This document shows, one piece after another, positions 24,719 to 34,786 of a DNA stretch of 64,000 bases. This DNA is from Alphaproteobacteria bacterium LSUCC0684. Its GTDB lineage: Bacteria > Pseudomonadota > Alphaproteobacteria > Puniceispirillales > UBA1172. Made by a program: the position numbers and the translations under genes. A model generated the notes under the pieces. The model worked only from the letters and a program-made list of their open reading frames with translations. It did no database searches and was not told the DNA's origin. Each line of letters begins with the position of its first letter. The first letter of the stretch is position 1. The stretch is from the NCBI GenBank assembly GCA_041228335.1, contig CP166130.1, forward strand, positions 1,698,638 through 1,762,637. Reading direction: 5' to 3'.

Positions 24719-25400
24719 TTTCCTCGCCTGCCTCTTCTGCCGGGGGTTCATCGGGGGTGTCGGCGGGGGCGTCGGCGGAGTCTTCGGCCCCGGCTTCGGC
24801 TGTTTTCGCTGTTTCATCTGTTTCGGCGCCGATATCTGATGCCTCGGCGGAGGCGCCCTCCGTGGCGGCATCAGTGGTGTCATCAGAGGCGGCGGCGGTA
24901 TCATCATCGCTGGAGATTTTTTCCGCCTTGCCCGCGTCGATCAGTTTCCGGGCGTCGGCGGTAAGCGCATCAATCACGACACCTGCCGGGAAGCGGACAT
25001 GGTTCACTTCGGCGTCCTTGAGGATACGGACCCGCATCCATTCGCTGTCTTTTCCTTCCGGCGCGTGTTCAGATGCGCTGTCCTCCGAGGAGGCGGTTTC
25101 GTTCACCGGTGTCCCATCCACCATGGAGCTGTGACGTGACCGGATATGGGCGGCGCTGGCGTCATCAAATTCAAGGCCAAGCAGAAAGGAGATCTTTTCC
25201 CGCAGGAGATAGACACGGGCGGCCAGCACACCGAGACGCTTCTGCTCATTGGTTTCATGTTCAAGCAATTGCTTGACGAACAGATTCATTTCCTCAAGGT
25301 CCTTGCCTTCGCATTTCTGGATCACGGCATCACGCACCTTGATTGTTGCCGCCGACAGGTTGCTCTGCTTGATACCTTCAAAATCTAGGTTGGCTTCCAT
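24684..25400 (-). CDS. Acidic low-complexity protein of unknown function, sigma-54 controlled
   Basis: A 238-residue protein. The N-terminal 100 residues are helical. A short beta motif (MRVRILKDAEVNHVRFPAG) resembles the SH3-like fold common in phage and structural proteins. The C-terminal 80 residues are Ala/Glu/Asp-rich and repetitive. It is the first gene of the leftward unit opposite flgB. Its promoter appears to be the minus-strand half of an overlapping pair of sigma-54 promoters. Confidence 0.72.
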   Translation of the reverse strand: MEANLDFEGIKQSNLSAATIKVRDAVIQKCEGKDLEEMNLFVKQLLEHETNEQKRLGVLAARVYLLREKISFLLGLEFDDASAAHIRSRHSSMVDGTPVNETASSEDSASEHAPEGKDSEWMRVRILKDAEVNHVRFPAGVVIDALTADARKLIDAGKAEKISSDDDTAAASDDTTDAATEGASAEASDIGAETDETAKTAEAGAEDSADAPADTPDEPPAEEAGEENEAAGDDAEKS

Positions 25401-25421
25401 TTTTACACCTCAATCGATTGT

Positions 25422-25437
25422 TGGCATCGTTCTTGCA
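25422..25437 (+). promoter_or_regulatory. Sigma-54 promoter for flgBCDE
   Basis: TGGCAT-CGTTC-TTGCA, a near-perfect -24/-12 pair. The start site would be near 25449, about 42 bases before the first flgB ATG. Its -12 TGCA is shared with a promoter on the opposite strand. Confidence 0.85.
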
Positions 25438-25449
25438 AAAATCGATCCA
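25434..25449 (-). promoter_or_regulatory. Opposing sigma-54 promoter sharing the -12 core
   Basis: Read on the minus strand: TGGATC-GATTT-TTGCA, with GG and GC separated by the required 10 bases; the -24 differs from TGGCAC at two bases. The start would be near 25423, 23 bases before the ATG at 25400. The TGCA of this promoter is the same TGCA used by the flgB promoter. Confidence 0.6.
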
Positions 25450-25490
25450 AATCAGCCGGCTCAAATCAAATCGCCGGATAAACATTGTAA

Positions 25491-25889
25491 ATGGATTTGG
25501 ACATGAAGGGAATTGCTGACCATCTCGGGTTTCACGGAACAGCGCTGATGCTGCGCCAGAAGCGGAACATGATCCTCGCGTCCAATATTTCAAACGCGGC
25601 GACACCGAACTTCAAGGCACGCGATATCAATTTCGAGGAAGCCATGAAAACGGCGCAAGGTATGGGCCCGATGGTGACCACGCATACACAGCATATCCCC
25701 GTGGCCATGACCTCACCTGGTCGTGAAGTGCTTTATCGCCAGCCGGTGAATACTTCGATGGATGGCAATACCGTTGAACTCGCGGTCGAGCAGCTCGAAT
25801 TTTCGGAAAACGCGATGCGCTTCCAGACCAGCCTCACCTTTCTGAACAATAAAATCGGCGGCCTTATGTCGGCGATCAAGGGAGAATAG
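25491..25889 (+). CDS. flgB: Flagellar proximal rod protein FlgB
   Basis: A 132-residue rod protein with the FlgB pattern MLRQKRNMILASNISNAATP near the N-terminus and ELAVEQLEFSENAMRFQTS at the C-terminus. FlgB is the first rod subunit above the MS ring. An ATG at 25503 is an alternative start that fits usual FlgB length slightly better. It is first in the operon flgB-flgC-flgD-flgE. Confidence 0.94.
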   Translation: MDLDMKGIADHLGFHGTALMLRQKRNMILASNISNAATPNFKARDINFEEAMKTAQGMGPMVTTHTQHIPVAMTSPGREVLYRQPVNTSMDGNTVELAVEQLEFSENAMRFQTSLTFLNNKIGGLMSAIKGE

Positions 25890-25891
25890 AA

Positions 25892-26308
25892 ATGGCCGAG
25901 ATCAAAAACGTCTATGATATCGCCGGCCGTTCCATGGCAAGCCAGTTGATCCGGCTCAATACGGTTGCCAGCAACATTGCCAATGCCGGCACGCTGACGG
26001 GCAACCCGGATGAAGCCTACAGATCCATCAAGCCGGTGTTCGAGGCAACCTATTCCGACCAGTTCAAGCAGAACGGCATCGCCTCGGTGACCGTTTCGGA
26101 TGTCGTTGAAATGAACATGAAACCTTCACGAATCTTCATGCCCTTCCATCCTGAAGCGGATGCGGAAGGCTATGTTTACGGCGCCGCCGTCAATCTCGAG
26201 GAAGAATATGTCGAGATGCTGGAGGCCAGCCGCCAGTACCAGAACAATGTCGAGGTCATCACCACCATGCGTGCCCTCGACATGCGCACTATCAACATCG
26301 GCAAATAA
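25892..26308 (+). CDS. flgC: Flagellar proximal rod protein FlgC
   Basis: A 138-residue rod protein with the FlgC signature ([34 protein letters not shown]). Two bases separate it from flgB. The size and the C-terminal helix match the family. It forms the proximal rod with FlgB and FlgF. Confidence 0.95.
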   Translation: MAEIKNVYDIAGRSMASQLIRLNTVASNIANAGTLTGNPDEAYRSIKPVFEATYSDQFKQNGIASVTVSDVVEMNMKPSRIFMPFHPEADAEGYVYGAAVNLEEEYVEMLEASRQYQNNVEVITTMRALDMRTINIGK

Positions 26309-26325
26309 GCCCACGGAGCACGACC

Positions 26326-27042
26326 ATGATTGACCCTGCCAGCCAGAACCAGTTGAACAGCATCCTTTCAAAACTGGGCATCAATAAAAACGAGGAAGAG
26401 AAAAAGGCCAACAAGGATCAGCTTGGGCAGGAAGATTTTCTTAAACTCATGACAACCCAGCTCCAGAATCAGGATCCTTTTGCGCCGATGGAAAACGCGG
26501 AGTTCATCGCCCAGATGGCGCAGTTCTCCACCGTAACGGGGATTACCGAAATGGGTGAAAGCCTCAAAGGTCTGGCAAGCCAGCTCAAGGAGTTTCGCAT
26601 CGCCACCGCCTCAAGCCTGCTTGGCTCGTCGGTGATGGTGCCGGGCAATGTGGCGCGACCGGACAGCAACGGGGAGATCCACGGGATGATTGATCTGCCC
26701 TCCACTTCCACCATGACGCAGCTGACTTTCTCCGATGCGAACGGCACGCCGATCCATTCGATGGATCTCGGCCCAAGCCAGGCCGGGCTGGTTGGGTTTG
26801 CATGGGAAGATATTCCTGAAGACGTGCTGGCGAGCAATACGCCGCTGCGTGTCGATGTCTATGCCGATTTTGGCAACGGCATGGAAAGCCTGACGCCATC
26901 GGTCTTTGCCGAGGTGTTTTCCGCCTCGGTCGGCGATGATACCACCGGCGTCATGCTCGATGTTCGTGATTACGGTCAGGTGCGGGCCGCCGATGTGCTC
27001 CGCTTTCGCGCCGCTTCCGGCTCAACCCAGCAACCACTCTAA
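26326..27042 (+). CDS. flgD: Flagellar hook capping protein FlgD
   Basis: A 238-residue hook cap/scaffold protein. The N-terminus ([18 protein letters not shown]) is the typical FlgD export segment, followed by [16 protein letters not shown] and a C-terminal beta domain. The cap is needed for polymerisation of the hook; here the hook subunit is giant. The 43-base gap to flgE has a clear Shine-Dalgarno sequence (AAGGAGA). Confidence 0.94.
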   Translation: MIDPASQNQLNSILSKLGINKNEEEKKANKDQLGQEDFLKLMTTQLQNQDPFAPMENAEFIAQMAQFSTVTGITEMGESLKGLASQLKEFRIATASSLLGSSVMVPGNVARPDSNGEIHGMIDLPSTSTMTQLTFSDANGTPIHSMDLGPSQAGLVGFAWEDIPEDVLASNTPLRVDVYADFGNGMESLTPSVFAEVFSASVGDDTTGVMLDVRDYGQVRAADVLRFRAASGSTQQPL

Positions 27043-27085
27043 TCAGGTCAAATTACAAGATTCTGCCAATTGAAGGAGAAACAAC

Positions 27086-30000
27086 ATGTCGTTCTACACT
27101 GCTCTTACGGGTCTGAATGGTTCATCCGCAGATATTTCGGCAACTTCAAACAACATCGCCAACGTCGGCACGACCGGCTTCAAGCGAAGCCGGGTTGAAT
27201 TCGGTGATATCTTCGCCACCTCGCCGTTGCAGAACGCGTCTTCATCAATTGGTTCAGGCACCATCCTCAAAGGGATCAAGCAGCAGTTCACCCAGGGTAA
27301 CATCGCCGCCTCGCTGAACGCGCTAGACCTTGCGATCTCCGGGCAGGGCTTTTTTGCGCTGAAACCGTCGCTGACCTCGGCGCAGACGGTGTATACGCGA
27401 AACGGCTCCCTTAACGTGAACAACGACCGATATGTGGTGGATTCCGCCGGCCAGTATCTCCTGACCTATCCGGTGAACACCGACGGATCCGTCACCGCGA
27501 AAGACCTCGACAGCGCGGTGCCGCTGCAACTGCCGGTAACGTCAGGTGATCCGCAGGCGACATCGAATATCAAACTCGGGGTCAACGTCAACGCCGCCTC
27601 CGACGTCGTTCCGGCCCGGCCGCAGTTCCAGGACGGGTATTCGTTTGATCCAAATGATCCGGAAACCTTCACCAACTCAACATCGATCACGATCTTCGAT
27701 GACCTTGGTAACCCGACGATTGCGACCGTGTATTTCATCAAGACCCAGGCGGCATCGGCGGATGACCCGACGAACAAATACGACACCCGCCTGGTGATCA
27801 ACGATACGATCATCAACCCTGATCTGGTGAGCGCGGTGGATGACGCCGGAAATCAGATCTTTGTGGATCGCTTCGGCCAGAAGACCACCAGCATCCCCGA
27901 TGACAACTACTTCATCGAAGGCAAGGGCTCGCCGCTTTACAAACTGGATGATCTGCAGACACTTGTGCCCTCACAGCCAGCCAAAATCAGCGGTGAACAG
28001 ACCAGTTTCGACTTCGGTGAGGAAGGCGACAAACTGGTTGAGATCGTCACCGATCCGCTACAGTTCAAGGCCACACGAGAGGCTGGCAATACAGGCTCTG
28101 ATGTCTATTGGGGCAAGGATTTCCTTTTGGTGAATGTCGACGATTCAGACCAGCCGGTCAGCATCGATATCAATCCCGGTCTCTATAACGCCGATCAGCT
28201 CGCCGCCGAAGTCGAGCGGGCGATCAATGCCGCCTATGGCGATGACCGTAAATTCCAGGTCGAGCAGAATGTCGATGATACCATCACCCTTGATTTTCAG
28301 CGTGTCGGTGCCGATGGAACCATCACGCCGCTGACCAACAAGATTTCTGTCGAACTGCTAGGGACAGACAGTTTCGTGACCGAAGCCATGGGTGAAGATT
28401 TTGCCATCACCGGCACGTCGCCGGATTTCACCAAGGAAGAATTTCTTGCCCATGCGCAGGTCCGGATCAACGAGACCCTCAACGAATATGGCCGCGCCTA
28501 TTCCGATGACCCGCTGGGTGTCGGTGGCCTGCAGTTTGTCAAATCCCGCGGCGAGAAAATCACCTCTGTCTATGAAAACACCCAGGTGGTTGAACTTGAG
28601 CGTGTGGATGACCCGGCAGACAAGCACTATATGGTGCATTCCTATTTCAACAAACGGCCGACCTTGAGCGTCCATTCGGTGATGGATCAAGTCAGGGGCA
28701 ACAGCTCCAACCTGATTGAATATGCCGCAACGGAAAACCGCCTGCGGATCTATCTCGGCAATGAAACTTCCACCAACCAACTTTATTCAAGTTCCGACCT
28801 GACCAATTATGAACAGGGCCGGTCTATCACTCTTGCGGGCAATGATGCGTTCCGCGGTGATCTCAACGGCCGGAGTTTTGTGATTTCCTCCACCGGCACC
28901 GATGCCGTTACCGGCTATAAATATATCGATGTCAGCACCTCCGGTCTGGCGGTGGCGGATGAAGATTTCTCCATCGCCGCCGGCAGTGGCGTCAGCCTTT
29001 TTGCCCTGACAAGCCCCGCCGATAATGAGCCTACCGTTGAGGCCTTCTTTGAAGGATCCTACTCCGTTTATGAGGGGGCTCAGGAAGACTACAGCAGCCA
29101 GCATATTATTATCCGTGAAAAACAGGGCTCAACCGCAGATACTTCCAAAGGTGCATTTGTCGCCACCGCCTGGAAACTGACCAACGATTCCGAAGGCACG
29201 AACCTGGCGACAAACCTGGCCCTGCTCGGGCTGCAGAATCTGCACCGGCCGATGGAAATCACCGCTGCCGCCTCTGGCTCCGCCGATTCCACCACCCTGA
29301 CCTGGTCTGACGGCACAAACAGCCTGTCGATCACGACGGCGGACCATAGCAACGCAACGGCCCATGCCCAGCTCGCCGATATAAGGGACAAGCTGGACGC
29401 GCTGACTGATCTGAAGGGCTTTTCTTTCACCTTCCTTGACGCTTCCGGCAATATGGTCGATTCCACAACCGGCAATAACTGGCGCGACACGAGCGCGGTG
29501 ACCACCAATACCGGCACCGCCAACATCGCCAAGCTGATTGTGTCACGGGACGACAACACCGACTTCAGCCTGAAGGCAGGGGCCACCACTGCTCTGACAT
29601 CATCGGTCGATGGCGGCGCCACCAGTGCATCCGTCAGCGCAACAGAATTGACCTCCGATGTGCTGGCCAAGTCGTCGGTAGACTGGGTGGATGAGAAAAA
29701 CCCGCCGGTCAAGGTCGGGTATGATGCCGTCAACCAGCGCCTCAGCTTTGAGGTTGACCGGACGGTTCTCGGCTCGGGCACGGACAGTAACTTCAACTCC
29801 TTCTCTGTTTATGGTTCAGCATCTCAGACAGGCACCAACAACCTTGGCCTGACCAATGCAGACAATGCCCAGCGTGTCCAGATCCGCGGTGGTGAGGTTC
29901 TCTATGGTGATTCTTTCGTTGCGACAGGCGAGGAAATCCAGCCGAACGACAAGCGCTATGGGATCAAGGTAGCGTATAACTCGGAATTTCAGAACTTCAC

Positions 30001-31258
30001 CATCTCCAGTGGCACTACCGGCGAGGCTATTAACGCGAATGGAGCCATTGGCGTGGAAACACAGCAGAAAGCCTCGAATATCCAGGTCGGGCGTTACGCC
30101 ATCAGCGAGACAACGGGGGCGCGAGTTGCCCAGCCTTATGATGTGGATGCCACGATTATCGGCAATGGCGACAATTCACTCTTTGGTATCGGCCGGACGA
30201 AGAACGGCTTTCTGTTCTCCGCCGGTACCGGCCTCAAGGCAACACCGGCCCGGGCCATCGGCGCCAGCGCCAACGAACCGCTGACCAATGTCTTCAAACT
30301 GTCGACACAGAACGGCGATAATATCTTCAACGTTTCCGTCAATGGTATCAGCGGTATCATCGAAGTCCCGGCAACGTCATATGTCGGCACCACGCTTGCC
30401 GATGCGCTCCAGACACGGATTAACCAGATTGTTGACCCCGCGACCGGCGACACCATCGGCGGCGTGACGGTGACCTATAGCAGCGAAACCAACAGTTTCT
30501 CGTTCTCGACCGGCACCACCGGCACAACTTCCACCATCAAGGTGAAGGGGGCTGCCCGTCTCGGCCTCGATGACGTGCCGCTCGGGGTGGGATCGGTGCC
30601 TGAAATCTACAACCTCGTTCAGGCCACCGATGCCGATGGCGTCGCGCTTTATGTCGACGCCAATGGCGAGGTGGTTACCAACCCGCCGGAGAATATGGTT
30701 GACGGATACTATCCGCTCTATATCGATGAAGGCGAGCTGACCTTTGATAAAACAGGTAAGCTCATCAGCCCGAAAAACCTTGTTCACTATGAAAAACAGG
30801 AAGAAGGTTTCTCGATCGCGCTGGATGTGGATTTCTCCACCTCCACCCAGCTGGCCCAGCCCTTCTCGGTGCTGACCGTTGAACAGGATGGTTTCACCTC
30901 AGGCCGACTGGACGGGATCGAGATCGACTCCTCCGGCACGATCCGCGCCAACTACACCAACGGGCAGAACAATCCGCTCGGCAAGATCGTGGTGGCGAAC
31001 TTCAACAACCAGAACGGCCTGAAGCAGATCGGGAACGCGACCTACACGGAAACCGCGGTCTCAGGCACACCGCAGGTTGGTGAGGCCGGATCCGAAGGCT
31101 TCGGGAACATCCTTTCGGGTTCGCTCGAACGTTCCAACGTCGATATCACCGAAGAGCTGGTGAACCTGATTACCGCCCAGCGGAACTTCCAGGCATCGGC
31201 CAAGGCGATTGAGACAACCACCGGCCTGACCCAGACCATCATCAATATCCGCATGTAA
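27086..31258 (+). CDS. flgE: Giant flagellar hook protein FlgE
   Basis: A 1390-residue hook subunit; typical FlgE is 400-450 residues. The N-terminal D0/D1 (SNNIANVGTTGFKRS) and the C-terminal D1/D0 (NQNGLKQIGN; LERSNVDITEELVNLITAQ) are canonical. The extra ~900 residues are Thr/Ser/Asp/Gly-rich beta material without recognisable internal repeats. The expansion forms the exposed outer domains and should give a thick hook. I saw no frameshift across the 4.2 kb. An AAGGAGA Shine-Dalgarno sequence precedes it. Confidence 0.93.
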   Translation: MSFYTALTGLNGSSADISATSNNIANVGTTGFKRSRVEFGDIFATSPLQNASSSIGSGTILKGIKQQFTQGNIAASLNALDLAISGQGFFALKPSLTSAQTVYTRNGSLNVNNDRYVVDSAGQYLLTYPVNTDGSVTAKDLDSAVPLQLPVTSGDPQATSNIKLGVNVNAASDVVPARPQFQDGYSFDPNDPETFTNSTSITIFDDLGNPTIATVYFIKTQAASADDPTNKYDTRLVINDTIINPDLVSAVDDAGNQIFVDRFGQKTTSIPDDNYFIEGKGSPLYKLDDLQTLVPSQPAKISGEQTSFDFGEEGDKLVEIVTDPLQFKATREAGNTGSDVYWGKDFLLVNVDDSDQPVSIDINPGLYNADQLAAEVERAINAAYGDDRKFQVEQNVDDTITLDFQRVGADGTITPLTNKISVELLGTDSFVTEAMGEDFAITGTSPDFTKEEFLAHAQVRINETLNEYGRAYSDDPLGVGGLQFVKSRGEKITSVYENTQVVELERVDDPADKHYMVHSYFNKRPTLSVHSVMDQVRGNSSNLIEYAATENRLRIYLGNETSTNQLYSSSDLTNYEQGRSITLAGNDAFRGDLNGRSFVISSTGTDAVTGYKYIDVSTSGLAVADEDFSIAAGSGVSLFALTSPADNEPTVEAFFEGSYSVYEGAQEDYSSQHIIIREKQGSTADTSKGAFVATAWKLTNDSEGTNLATNLALLGLQNLHRPMEITAAASGSADSTTLTWSDGTNSLSITTADHSNATAHAQLADIRDKLDALTDLKGFSFTFLDASGNMVDSTTGNNWRDTSAVTTNTGTANIAKLIVSRDDNTDFSLKAGATTALTSSVDGGATSASVSATELTSDVLAKSSVDWVDEKNPPVKVGYDAVNQRLSFEVDRTVLGSGTDSNFNSFSVYGSASQTGTNNLGLTNADNAQRVQIRGGEVLYGDSFVATGEEIQPNDKRYGIKVAYNSEFQNFTISSGTTGEAINANGAIGVETQQKASNIQVGRYAISETTGARVAQPYDVDATIIGNGDNSLFGIGRTKNGFLFSAGTGLKATPARAIGASANEPLTNVFKLSTQNGDNIFNVSVNGISGIIEVPATSYVGTTLADALQTRINQIVDPATGDTIGGVTVTYSSETNSFSFSTGTTGTTSTIKVKGAARLGLDDVPLGVGSVPEIYNLVQATDADGVALYVDANGEVVTNPPENMVDGYYPLYIDEGELTFDKTGKLISPKNLVHYEKQEEGFSIALDVDFSTSTQLAQPFSVLTVEQDGFTSGRLDGIEIDSSGTIRANYTNGQNNPLGKIVVANFNNQNGLKQIGNATYTETAVSGTPQVGEAGSEGFGNILSGSLERSNVDITEELVNLITAQRNFQASAKAIETTTGLTQTIINIRM

Positions 31259-31295
31259 TGACGGATAAGGCAGCCAGGGAGCCCGGGAGTGCATC

Positions 31296-32048
31296 ATGGA
31301 CAGGTTGATACATACCGCATTGAATTCACTGAAGATTATCAAGGATAATGCCTTCATCAGGTCCAACAACCTGTCCAATATCAGCGTGCCCGGCTTCCGT
31401 GCCGACACCCACCTTAAGACGGCGGGCACGGCATTTCTGGATGCTTATGGCACCCATGTGACCCGCGGGCTTTCGGTGACAGATAATTCAAACATCTTCG
31501 ATGCCTCACCGGGCACGCTCAACGAAACCGGCAAGGAACTTGACGTGGCGATCCGTGACGACGGGTATTTCATCACCCAGTCGGATAATGGCAATTCGCT
31601 CAGCCGGCGGGGGGATTTTGACCTTGATATCAATGGCCGGCTGATCAATGGCGCAAGCGGGGTTATCCTTGACAACAACCTTAGCCCCATCACGATCCCG
31701 CCTTACCGGAACATCAACATCACCGAGACAGGCGAGATCATCATCGAGCCCATGAACAGTGCACCAGGCACCTACCAGACCGTGGCGACGCTCGGGCTTG
31801 TCCGGCCAACCGCGCCCTTGAAGAAATTCCCTGATGGGGAGATTCGTTATGCGGATAATTCGCCCATCGTGGCCAATCAGGAAGCGCGGGTGGTGAACAA
31901 GTATCTCGAAATGAGCAACGTCAATCTGATGGAAGAGCTGGTTTCCTCCATCGAGGAACAGCGGGTGTTCGAGATCAACCTGAAACTGGTGAAAGCTGCC
32001 GAAGACATCGATCGCAGCGGCTCAACCCTTCTCAAAATACCGACCTGA
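31296..32048 (+). CDS. flgF: Flagellar proximal rod protein FlgF
   Basis: A 250-residue rod protein. Its start MDRLIHTALNSLKIIKDNAF and SNNLSNISVPGFRAD match FlgF, and the C-terminus (MSNVNLMEELVSSIEEQRVF) carries the D0 helix. It lies 37 bases after flgE. A 97-base gap with its own sigma-54 promoter separates it from flgG, so flgF ends this transcription unit. Confidence 0.92.
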   Translation: MDRLIHTALNSLKIIKDNAFIRSNNLSNISVPGFRADTHLKTAGTAFLDAYGTHVTRGLSVTDNSNIFDASPGTLNETGKELDVAIRDDGYFITQSDNGNSLSRRGDFDLDINGRLINGASGVILDNNLSPITIPPYRNINITETGEIIIEPMNSAPGTYQTVATLGLVRPTAPLKKFPDGEIRYADNSPIVANQEARVVNKYLEMSNVNLMEELVSSIEEQRVFEINLKLVKAAEDIDRSGSTLLKIPT

Positions 32049-32092
32049 TCCATCTTCCGGCCTACCCTGCCCCGATGGACGGGCAGGCCAAT

Positions 32093-32108
32093 TGGCATGG
32101 GTCTTGCA
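32093..32108 (+). promoter_or_regulatory. Sigma-54 promoter for flgG operon
   Basis: TGGCAT-GGGTC-TTGCA, a near-perfect -24/-12 pair in the gap between flgF and flgG. The start would be near 32120, 26 bases before the flgG ATG at 32146. Confidence 0.85.
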
Positions 32109-32145
32109 ACATGTGGGGGAGTGTTTTTCTTGAAGGAGCAACCCC

Positions 32146-32934
32146 ATGTCCACCAGTTCGATGCATGTGGCCAAAACCGGCCTCAACGCCCAGCAGACAC
32201 GGATGCAGGTCATCGCCAACAACCTGGCCAACGTGAACACCACCGGGTTCAAGCGTGACCGCGTAAATTTCGAGACTCTCCTCTATCAGGTGCGGCGCAC
32301 GGCGGGGGACCAGACATCGGCGGATACGGAACTTGCCTCATCTTTTGCTGTCGGGACCGGGGTTCGCACGCTCAATACCCAGAAACTGTTTTCGCAAGGC
32401 AGCCTGATCACCACCGACAACTCCCTTGACGTGGCGATCGAAGGCGCGGGCTTCCTGCAGGTGCTGCTGCCGGATGGCCGTCTTGGCTATACCCGTAACG
32501 GGGCTTTTTCCCAGAATGCGGAAGGGGTGCTGACCACCGCAAGCGGCTATGTCCTGCAGCCGGAAGTTCAGATCCCCGAAAACGTGACCCAGATCAACAT
32601 CTCAGGTGACGGCATCGTCAGCGCGCTGGTGGCAGGCGAGATCGGCTCCCAGGAACTGGGCCAGATCACCATGGCGGATTTCACCAACCGCGGCGGGCTC
32701 CAGCCCATCGGGGAGAGCTTCTATGTGGAAACCGTGGCCAGCGGCCCGGCGATTGTCGCCAACCCCACCGAACAGGGGTTCGGCAAGCTTATTCAAGGCG
32801 CACTTGAGGCATCCAATGTCAATGTGGTGCAGGAACTGGTCAACATGATCGAAACCCAGCGCGCCTATGAAGTCAGCTCCAAATCCATCACCTCGGTGGA
32901 TGAGATGCTGCGCTTCATCTCAAACAATCTCTAA
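32146..32934 (+). CDS. flgG: Flagellar distal rod protein FlgG
   Basis: A 262-residue distal rod protein. ANNLANVNTTGFKRDRVNFE and the C-terminal GALEASNVNVVQELVNMIET are diagnostic for FlgG. The gene heads the unit flgG-flgH-flgI-flgJ-flgK-flgL, which appears to be driven by the sigma-54 promoter at 32093. The Shine-Dalgarno sequence is AAGGAG. Confidence 0.95.
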   Translation: MSTSSMHVAKTGLNAQQTRMQVIANNLANVNTTGFKRDRVNFETLLYQVRRTAGDQTSADTELASSFAVGTGVRTLNTQKLFSQGSLITTDNSLDVAIEGAGFLQVLLPDGRLGYTRNGAFSQNAEGVLTTASGYVLQPEVQIPENVTQINISGDGIVSALVAGEIGSQELGQITMADFTNRGGLQPIGESFYVETVASGPAIVANPTEQGFGKLIQGALEASNVNVVQELVNMIETQRAYEVSSKSITSVDEMLRFISNNL

Positions 32935-32952
32935 GTTTTAAGGGAAATCCCC

Positions 32953-33636
32953 ATGCCCAGGACCGGTTCACTCATCCTATCTTTCGCGTTCATGGCGGCG
33001 CTTCTTTCGGGCTGCACCACCTATGTGCAGAATGTTGTATCGGATGAGTTTGAGCCGATCTTCGAGGAAGTTGCCGATACCGCGGATCAGGTGCCGACCG
33101 GCAGTATCTATACCGATAACGGCGTCGGGCTGTTCCCTTCCGGCCATACATCGAAAGAGGTCGGGGATATCATCAATATCACCATGCTGGAAACCTTCAG
33201 CGCCACCAAATCTTCAAGCGCGGCCAGCAGCAAGGCCGATTCATTCGACGTCACCCTGCCGACGGGCCTGCCGAACATTCTGACCGGCGGGTTCGCGCCG
33301 GGCTCGCTGACCAGCGGGACAACCCAGTCCTTCGGCGGCAGTGGCACGGCCTCGCAATCCAATACCCTTACCGGGTCCATGTCGGTCACGGTGATGCGCG
33401 TCTTCACCAATGGCAATCTTGAAATTGCCGGGCAGAAGAAGCTCACCCTTACCAATGGCGATGAATATGTCCGCGTCCGTGGTATCATCCGGCCGCAGGA
33501 TATCAGCCAGGATAATGTTGTGCTGTCGTCGCGGATTGCCGATGCCGAGATCACCTATATCGGGGCAGGTCAGGTCGGGGACAGTGTCAATCAGGGATGG
33601 CTCAGCCGCGGGCTCCGTGCCATCTCGCCATTCTAG
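32953..33636 (+). CDS. flgH: Flagellar L-ring lipoprotein FlgH
   Basis: A 227-residue outer-membrane lipoprotein with a lipobox LLSGC (Cys near residue 22). The FlgH core is visible: [20 protein letters not shown] and [13 protein letters not shown]. It builds the L ring in the outer membrane. The gene lies 18 bases after flgG and 10 bases before flgI. Confidence 0.94.
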   Translation: MPRTGSLILSFAFMAALLSGCTTYVQNVVSDEFEPIFEEVADTADQVPTGSIYTDNGVGLFPSGHTSKEVGDIINITMLETFSATKSSSAASSKADSFDVTLPTGLPNILTGGFAPGSLTSGTTQSFGGSGTASQSNTLTGSMSVTVMRVFTNGNLEIAGQKKLTLTNGDEYVRVRGIIRPQDISQDNVVLSSRIADAEITYIGAGQVGDSVNQGWLSRGLRAISPF

Positions 33637-33646
33637 GGAGTGCTTC

Positions 33647-34777
33647 ATGCTGAGGCTGATCATATCACTCATGGCATCGACATGGCTCCTGATCGGGCCT
33701 GTCGCCGAAACCCGCGCTGACCGCATCAAGGATATCGCCTCCATCGCAGGTGTCCGAAGCAATCATCTGATTGGTTACGGGGTTGTGGTCGGGCTTGCCG
33801 GAACGGGGGACGGCTCCTCCACCCTGACGCAAGCCTCGCTTGAAACACTCATCCAGCAGTTCCGCATCAATATCGACGCAACCAATCTCAGTGCCAAGAA
33901 CGCGGCAGCGGTGATGATCACCGCCAATCTGCCGCCTTTCGGCAAGCCGGGGCAGAATATTGATATCACGGTCTCCACCCTTGGCGGGGCGAAATCCTTG
34001 CGTGGTGGCACGCTCCTGATGACGCCGCTGCTTGGCGCCGACGGCCAGACCTATGCGATTGCCCAGGGAAATCTGGTGGTTGGCGGGCTCGGTGTTTCGG
34101 GCAATGACGGCTCATCGGTGATTGTCAATGTGCCCACCGTCGGCCGGATCCCGAACGGTGCGGTGATCGAACGCATGGTGGAAACGCCGTTTCTGAATAA
34201 CGAGAACGTCATTCTCAACCTGCATCAGGGCGATTTCAGCACCGCCAACAACGTCGCCGATGCGGTCAATGATGTCTTTGGCGGGGATGTGGCGGTACCG
34301 CTTGACAGCTCATCGGTGAAGGTACGGGCGCCGGTTGATCCTTCCCAGCGGGTCAGTTTCGTCAGCCTGCTTGAAAATATCGATGTGGAAATGGCCCGGC
34401 CGAAAGCCCGGGTGATTGTCAATTCCCGCACCGGCACGATCGTGATCGGCGGGGATGTGCGCGTGACGCCGGCGGTGGTGACCCATGGCTCGCTCACCGT
34501 CCGGGTAGAGGAAGATACCAATGTCACCACCACCGCCACGACGACGACAACCGATGGCGTCACCACCACGGCGCCGGGTGATGCGGTCACGACCCAGGAC
34601 AGCCAGATCACCATCGAGCAGGAACCGGTCAAGGCCTTTGTCTTTGATCCGGGGACCGAGCTTTCCGATATCGTCGATGCGATCAACGCCGTCGGCGCCG
34701 GCCCGGCTGATCTCGTGACCATTCTTGAAGCTTTGCGTGAGGCCGGATCTCTCCGGGCCGAGCTGATCATCATCTAG
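33647..34777 (+). CDS. flgI: Flagellar P-ring protein FlgI
   Basis: A 376-residue P-ring subunit with a signal peptide (ending near AETRA) and the family start [14 protein letters not shown] followed by [16 protein letters not shown]. The ATG at 33647 is chosen because the longer frame overlaps flgH in another register and lacks a signal peptide. A Thr-rich stretch near residues 285-310 is an unusual loop. The last 50 residues ([19 protein letters not shown]) are typical. Confidence 0.95.
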   Translation: MLRLIISLMASTWLLIGPVAETRADRIKDIASIAGVRSNHLIGYGVVVGLAGTGDGSSTLTQASLETLIQQFRINIDATNLSAKNAAAVMITANLPPFGKPGQNIDITVSTLGGAKSLRGGTLLMTPLLGADGQTYAIAQGNLVVGGLGVSGNDGSSVIVNVPTVGRIPNGAVIERMVETPFLNNENVILNLHQGDFSTANNVADAVNDVFGGDVAVPLDSSSVKVRAPVDPSQRVSFVSLLENIDVEMARPKARVIVNSRTGTIVIGGDVRVTPAVVTHGSLTVRVEEDTNVTTTATTTTTDGVTTTAPGDAVTTQDSQITIEQEPVKAFVFDPGTELSDIVDAINAVGAGPADLVTILEALREAGSLRAELIII

Positions 34778-34786
34778 GGGCAGGAC

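Noticed and set aside
24719-24907. N-terminal extension of the lipoprotein-like gene
   Set aside because: Pro/Lys/Arg-rich sequence that is the out-of-frame reading of the acidic low-complexity tail of the neighbouring gene.
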